From: Pseudomonadota bacterium
Lineage (GTDB): Bacteria > Pseudomonadota > Alphaproteobacteria > Rhizobiales > Xanthobacteraceae
Length of the DNA stretch: 9,773 nt
Reading direction: 5' to 3'
Assembly (NCBI GenBank): GCA_023422775.1
Contig: JAFAGM010000020.1
Coordinates: 1 to 9,773 of the forward strand
The notes beneath the pieces are model-generated. The model saw only the letters and a list, made by a program, of their open reading frames with translations. It did not search any database and had not been told where the DNA came from. Shown in pieces: positions 6,575-9,773 of the stretch; the first letter of the stretch is position 1, and each line of letters begins with the position of its first letter. Position numbers and translations under genes: made by a program.

Positions 6575-7855
6575 ATGAACATCCTCCTGCTCGGTTCCGG
6601 TGGCCGCGAACACGCTCTCGCATGGAAGATCGCCGCGTCCCCGCTGCTGACCAAACTGTGGTGCGCGCCCGGCAATGCCGGCATCGCAAGGGAAGCGGAG
6701 TGCGTCGCGCTTGATGTTGCCGACCACGCCGTGGTGATCGATTTCTGCCGGCGCAACGCCGTGGATCTCGTCGTGGTCGGGCCGGAGACGCCGCTTGCCG
6801 CCGGGATCGTCGACGATCTCGCCGCGGTCGGCATCAAGGCATTCGGGCCGGGCAGGCAGGCCGCGCAGCTTGAAGGCTCAAAAGGCTTCACCAAGGACCT
6901 GTGCAGCGAGTTCAATATTCCGACCGGCACCTACCGCCGCTTCGGCAACGCTGCGGATGCGCTCGCTTACGTTCGCGCGCAGGGCGCGCCGATCGTGGTC
7001 AAGGCTGATGGGCTTGCAGCCGGCAAGGGCGTCGTCGTGGCAAAAACGCTTGCCGAAGCCGAAGCCGCCATCGCCATGATGTTCGAGGGCGCATTCGGCT
7101 CGGCCGGCGCCGAGGTCGTGATCGAGGAATTCCTCGAAGGCCGCGAGATCAGCTTTTTCGCGCTATGCGACGGCGACACCGCGATCGCGCTCGCCTCCGC
7201 CCAGGACCACAAGCGGGCGTTCGATCATGACCAGGGACCGAACACCGGCGGCATGGGCGCCTATTCGCCGACGCCGTTCGTCACGCCCGAGGTGCACGAC
7301 CAGATCATGGCGCGGATCATCCTGCCGACGGTGGCCGGCATGAAGAAGCGCGGCATGCCGTTCAAGGGCGTGCTCTATGCGGGTGTGATGCTGACGGCGC
7401 AGGGGCCAAAACTGTTCGAATACAATGTCCGCTTCGGCGATCCCGAATGCCAGGTGCTGATGTTGCGGATGATGTCCGATATCGTGCCGGCGCTGCTCGC
7501 GTCATGCGATGGAGAACTGAAGCATTTCGATGTCCGCTGGTTTCCCGAGCCGGCCGTGACTGTCGTGATGGCGGCGAAGGGCTACCCGGGTGACTACAAG
7601 AAGGGCACGCGCATCGACGGCCTCGATGACGCCGCCAAGGTCGAAGGCGCGGAAATCTTTCACGCCGGCACGGTGTCGAAGGACGGCGCCATTCTCTCCA
7701 ATGGCGGACGCGTGCTGAACGTCTGCGCATCGGGCAAGACCGTGCTGGAAGCGCAGCAGCGCGCCTATCAGGCCGTCGATCGCATCAAATGGCCGGACGG
7801 CTTCTGCCGCCGCGACATCGCCTGGCAGGCGGTGGCGATGGAGAAGGGTAGCTAA
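6575..7855 (+). CDS. purD: Phosphoribosylamine--glycine ligase (GAR synthetase)
   Basis: A 426-residue ATP-grasp ligase for the second step of de novo purine synthesis: it joins phosphoribosylamine and glycine with ATP to form GAR in the cytoplasm. Motifs in order: MNILLLGSGGREHALAWK at the N-terminus, VVVGPETPLAAGIVDDL, EGSKGFTKDLCSEFNIPT, the ATP-grasp VVKADGLAAGKGVVV, EEFLEGREISFFALCDG, AQDHKRAFDHDQGPNTGGMG (the family signature), YSPTPFV, FKGVLYAGVMLT, LFEYNVRFGDPECQVLMLRM (metal and catalytic residues), and VVMAAKGYPGDYKKG in the C-terminal domain. Length and motif set are those of a normal enzyme. The ATG at 6575 is chosen because the conserved MNILLLGSGGREHA begins there; an upstream in-frame start at 6542 would add 11 residues not typical of the family. 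There is no strong ribosome binding site. Single-gene unit, divergent from xseA and convergent with the acyl-CoA dehydrogenase. Confidence 0.97.
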   Translation: MNILLLGSGGREHALAWKIAASPLLTKLWCAPGNAGIAREAECVALDVADHAVVIDFCRRNAVDLVVVGPETPLAAGIVDDLAAVGIKAFGPGRQAAQLEGSKGFTKDLCSEFNIPTGTYRRFGNAADALAYVRAQGAPIVVKADGLAAGKGVVVAKTLAEAEAAIAMMFEGAFGSAGAEVVIEEFLEGREISFFALCDGDTAIALASAQDHKRAFDHDQGPNTGGMGAYSPTPFVTPEVHDQIMARIILPTVAGMKKRGMPFKGVLYAGVMLTAQGPKLFEYNVRFGDPECQVLMLRMMSDIVPALLASCDGELKHFDVRWFPEPAVTVVMAAKGYPGDYKKGTRIDGLDDAAKVEGAEIFHAGTVSKDGAILSNGGRVLNVCASGKTVLEAQQRAYQAVDRIKWPDGFCRRDIAWQAVAMEKGS

Positions 7856-7865
7856 CCGCCTTCTC

Positions 7866-7949
7866 CGTCATTGCGAGGAGCGAAGCGACGAAGCAATCCA
7901 TTTCACCGCTTGTCGCGCTATGGATTGCTTCGCTGCGCTCGCAATGACG
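7866..7949. repeat. Long imperfect palindromic intergenic repeat (TCATTGCGAG family)
   Basis: The left arm (7866-7900) begins CGTCATTGCGAG and ends AAGCAATCCA; the right arm (7921-7949) begins TGGATTGCTT and ends CTCGCAATGACG. The arms are reverse complements with 12 perfectly paired outer bases and a paired inner block of at least 10. Six extra bases in the left arm form a bulge, and the loop is 20 bases. Elements starting with this sequence are, from memory, scattered through Bradyrhizobium and other bacterial genomes as non-coding REP-like repeats. Here it lies 10 bases after the purD stop and 20 bases before the end of the convergent acyl-CoA dehydrogenase gene, so its transcript would form a strong stem-loop at the 3' end of both messages. 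There is no U tract, so it is not a classic intrinsic terminator. Confidence 0.88.
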
Positions 7950-7969
7950 ACGACTGCGGAATGATGCGC

Positions 7970-9202
7970 CTACAGCAAATCCCCACCGGCGGCGCTTGCC
8001 GTGGTGCCGTGCTCGCGGAACGCCTTGATGACGTTTTTGCCGATCTTCCACTTGTGCACCTCGTCGGGGCCGTCGACCAGCCGCTGCGCGCGTACCTGGG
8101 TGTACCACTTCGCCAGCGGCGTATCCTGGCTGAAGCCGAGCGCGCCGTGGAGCTGGATCGCGGTGTCGATCACCTTGTGCACCATGTGCGCATGGAAGAT
8201 CTTGGCGATCGAATTTTCCTGCCGGATGTCGAGGCCCTTTTCGGCCTTGTAGGCGATGTGCAGCAGCATCAGGCGGCCGATATAGAGTTCGCTGGCGCAA
8301 TCGGCGAGCATGAACTGCACGGCCTGGCGATCGGCGAGCAACTGGCCGAAGGTGGAGCGCCTGGTGACGTGGGCTGCCGCCATGTCGAGCGCGCGCTGTG
8401 CCTTGGCGACGTTGTGCATGCCGTGGCGCAACCGGCCGTAGGCGAGGCGGTGCTGGCCCATGTTGAAGCCGTTGCCTTCGCCGCCGACCAGATTGTCGGC
8501 CGACACCTTGAGATCCCTGATCTCGATCTCGGAGTGGCCGCCGTGGATCACGTCGTCATACGGGCCCTCGATCGCCATGTTGGCGACGTTGCGCTTGATC
8601 TTGTAGCCGGGGTTCGGCAACTCGACGATGAAGGTCGAGTATTGCTTGTGGCGCGGTGCGTTCGGGTCGGTCTTGGCCATGACCAGCGCCATGTCGGCGA
8701 CGCTGGCAGAGGAGGAAAACCACTTCTCGCCGTTGAGGATGTAGTTCTCGTTGCCGTCCTTCACGGCGGTGGTCTGCATGCCGGTGGCGTCGGCGCCGGC
8801 GGCCTTCTCGGTCATCGAGAAGCAGATGCGCTTGTCGCCATTGAGCAGCGGCTTGAGGAATTTTTCCTTCTGATATTCCGTGCCGTGGGCAAGGATCGTC
8901 ATCATCGAGGCGTCGTCGGGGCCTTGCGTGTTCATCGAGAGCGCGCCGAGCATGCTCTCGCCGAGCTCCATCTGCACCAGCGCATTGGCGAGCGGGCCGA
9001 GCCCCATGCCGCCATACTCCTTCGGAACGAAGGGGCACCACAGCCCCTGCGCGCGGGCCTTTTCCCGCAAGGGGCCCAGCACTTCGGCGAGCGGCTTGGT
9101 TTCGAGTTCCTTCTCCGCCGGGATGCATTCCTCATGCACCCATTTGCGAACCTTTTCGCGGATCGCCTTGGCTTCGGCCGGGATTTCGAAATCGATCGAC
9201 AT
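7970..9202 (-). CDS. Acyl-CoA dehydrogenase, ACAD10/11-like
   Basis: A 410-residue FAD-dependent acyl-CoA dehydrogenase that should introduce the alpha,beta double bond of an acyl-CoA and pass electrons to electron-transfer flavoprotein. The three domains are visible: an N-terminal helical domain (1-125) with FVPKEYGGMGLGPLANAL; the beta domain with CFSMTEKAAGADATGM (127-142), NGEKWFSSSASVADMALVMAKTDP (157-180) and VGGEGNGFNMGQHRLAYGR (239-257); and the C-terminal helical domain with TRRSTFGQLLADRQAVQFMLAD (280-301), IQLHGALGFSQDTPLAKWY (349-367) and RLVDGPDEVHKWKIGKNVI (374-392). The ending DGPDEVH resembles the ACAD10/11 group rather than YEGT-type enzymes; Asp377 or Glu381 is the candidate base. 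The start has AGGA about seven bases upstream on the minus strand. It stands alone, flanked by two different palindromic repeats. Chain length and substrate cannot be assigned. Confidence 0.92.
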   Translation of the reverse strand: MSIDFEIPAEAKAIREKVRKWVHEECIPAEKELETKPLAEVLGPLREKARAQGLWCPFVPKEYGGMGLGPLANALVQMELGESMLGALSMNTQGPDDASMMTILAHGTEYQKEKFLKPLLNGDKRICFSMTEKAAGADATGMQTTAVKDGNENYILNGEKWFSSSASVADMALVMAKTDPNAPRHKQYSTFIVELPNPGYKIKRNVANMAIEGPYDDVIHGGHSEIEIRDLKVSADNLVGGEGNGFNMGQHRLAYGRLRHGMHNVAKAQRALDMAAAHVTRRSTFGQLLADRQAVQFMLADCASELYIGRLMLLHIAYKAEKGLDIRQENSIAKIFHAHMVHKVIDTAIQLHGALGFSQDTPLAKWYTQVRAQRLVDGPDEVHKWKIGKNVIKAFREHGTTASAAGGDLL

Positions 9203-9227
9203 CTGGTTTCCTCGCGTGTTGTTGCTG

Positions 9228-9256
9228 TTGGTCGGGCTCGAGGGATGGCATAAACC
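9228..9256 (+). promoter_or_regulatory. Weak sigma70-like promoter candidate for the dehalogenase gene
   Basis: TTGGTC (9228-9233), a 17-base spacer and TAAACC (9251-9256). Spacing is ideal but each hexamer matches only three consensus positions. If it is used, the whole palindromic repeat at 9304-9402 falls inside the 5' untranslated region. Confidence 0.2.
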
Positions 9257-9303
9257 TGCGATCTGCCAGCGGCAACGGCAAACAAAGTTTGAAGCAAGAG
9301 ACT

Positions 9304-9402
9304 GTCATACCCCGCGCAGGCAGGGTATCCAGTACGCCGTGACCGCTATTGTTGACCGCGACGCCGGTGTTTACTGGATCATCCGCCTTCGCGGATGATG
9401 AC
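9304..9402. repeat. Compound palindromic intergenic repeat (GTCATACCCCGCG family) upstream of the dehalogenase gene
   Basis: Two 31-base arms, 9304-9334 (starting GTCATACCCCGCG, ending ATCCAGTA) and 9372-9402 (starting TACTGGAT, ending GATGATGAC), match as reverse complements at 23 of 31 positions around a 37-base loop. Each arm also folds on itself: ACCC...GGGT in the left arm and TCATCCGC-CTTC-GCGGATGA in the right, the latter a perfect stem with a four-base loop. Most mismatches between the long arms lie in these local stems, so a cruciform with two side hairpins fits the data. From memory this repeat type is frequent in Bradyrhizobium intergenic DNA. It ends one base before the GGGAGAG ribosome binding site of the next gene and is unrelated in sequence to the repeat at 7866-7949. 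Confidence 0.85.
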
Positions 9403-9409
9403 GGGAGAG
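9403..9409 (+). promoter_or_regulatory. Ribosome binding site of the dehalogenase gene, abutting the repeat
   Basis: GGGAGAG lies seven bases before ATG 9417 and directly follows the last base of the palindromic repeat. It is a strong site, and the stem-loop next to it could affect its accessibility. Confidence 0.75.
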
Positions 9410-9416
9410 TGCGAAG

Positions 9417-9773
9417 ATGCCCGATCTTGCCGATCTGTTTCCCGGATACGCTTCCGAATGGATCAATACCTCTGCGGGCCGCATCTTCGCCCGCGTTGGC
9501 GGCAAGGGGCCGCCGCTGCTGCTGCTGCACGGGTTTTCATCGACGCATGTGATGTGGCACACCGTCGCGCCGCAGCTGGCGGACAAGTTCACGCTGATCA
9601 TCGCGGATCTTCCCGGCTATGGCTGGTCGGACATGCCCCGCAGCGACGACAACCACACGCCCTACACCAAGCGCGCGATGGCTGACGTGATGATCGAGGC
9701 GATGGAGCAACTCGGCCACGTGCACTTTGCGCTCGCCGGTCACGACCGCGGCGGGCGGGTTTCCTACCGGCTG
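9417..9773 (+). CDS. Haloacetate (fluoroacetate) dehalogenase, N-terminal part
   Basis: The first 119 codons of an alpha/beta hydrolase, open to the window end (about 300 residues expected). These enzymes hydrolyse the carbon-halogen bond of haloacetates to give glycolate and halide. The sequence opens MPDLADLFPGYASEWINTS, then GRIFARVGG, LLLLHGFSSTHVMWH (35-48, oxyanion-hole region), IIADLPGYGWSDMP (61-74), HTPYTKRAMAD and HFALAGHDRGGRVSYRL (103-119). GHDRG supplies the nucleophile Asp110, and Arg111 and Arg114, which bind the substrate carboxylate in the structurally studied R. palustris RPA1163, are at the same positions. As I remember that protein, the N-termini are nearly collinear, but HGFPQTH there is HGFSSTH here. 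The catalytic acid, the His and the halide-binding His/Trp/Tyr lie beyond the window, so preference for fluoride over chloride cannot be judged. Start supported by GGGAGAG. Confidence 0.87.
   Translation, partial: MPDLADLFPGYASEWINTSAGRIFARVGGKGPPLLLLHGFSSTHVMWHTVAPQLADKFTLIIADLPGYGWSDMPRSDDNHTPYTKRAMADVMIEAMEQLGHVHFALAGHDRGGRVSYRL

Noticed and set aside
7866..7949. Classic rho-independent terminator for purD.
   Set aside because: The stem is long and stable but is not followed by a run of T on either strand, so it is recorded as a repeat only.
7871..9253. A 460-codon plus-strand open frame opposite the acyl-CoA dehydrogenase.
   Set aside because: It is a GC-rich antisense shadow: the minus-strand frame has full acyl-CoA dehydrogenase motifs. 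Its first residues (including LLRCARND) are a translation of the palindromic repeat, a common source of false genes.
7866..9402. Insertion sequence or CRISPR array suggested by repeats at both ends of the acyl-CoA dehydrogenase gene.
   Set aside because: The two repeats are unrelated in sequence, there is no transposase, and there are no regularly spaced repeats.

Overview
The window is GC-rich, gene-dense alphaproteobacterial chromosome, most likely Bradyrhizobium or a close relative (Nitrobacteraceae). Three things point there: the gene order cysQ-like / DUF4170 / DUF374 acyltransferase / waaA / lpxK / DUF2093; two palindromic intergenic repeats of types I recall as common in Bradyrhizobium; and a haloacetate dehalogenase whose N-terminus closely resembles, from memory, Rhodopseudomonas palustris RPA1163. 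No database search was run, so genus-level placement is inference.

Layout. (1) 1-3539, plus strand: the tail of an inositol-monophosphatase/CysQ-type phosphatase, then DUF4170, a DUF374 lysophospholipid acyltransferase, Kdo transferase (waaA/kdtA) and the lipid A 4'-kinase (lpxK). The last four overlap one another by 4-8 bases and look like one translationally coupled lipid A/inner-core operon. (2) 3545-3772, minus: a small DUF2093 protein, convergent with lpxK. (3) 3959-4792, plus: an exported dienelactone-hydrolase-like protein whose nucleophile position is Ala. (4) 4789-6408, minus: xseA, the large subunit of exonuclease VII; its stop codon overlaps that of the hydrolase. (5) 6575-7855, plus: purD, divergent from xseA. 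(6) 7866-7949: a palindromic repeat between convergent genes. (7) 7970-9202, minus: an acyl-CoA dehydrogenase resembling the ACAD10/11 group. (8) 9304-9402: a second, different palindromic repeat. (9) 9417 to the window end, plus: the first 119 codons of a haloacetate (fluoroacetate) dehalogenase.

Function. The left third makes the Kdo-lipid A core of the outer membrane: LpxK adds the 4'-phosphate, WaaA adds Kdo, and the DUF374 protein is a candidate acyl-chain transferase. The middle is housekeeping DNA repair (xseA) and purine synthesis (purD). The right end is catabolic: an acyl-CoA dehydrogenase and a haloacid-cleaving alpha/beta hydrolase, transcribed divergently. I see no mobile-element genes, CRISPR array, tRNA or rRNA. 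The window is mostly ordinary core genome and I found no convincing new multi-gene system. The best leads are the nucleophile loss in the exported hydrolase and the repeat that abuts the ribosome binding site of the dehalogenase.
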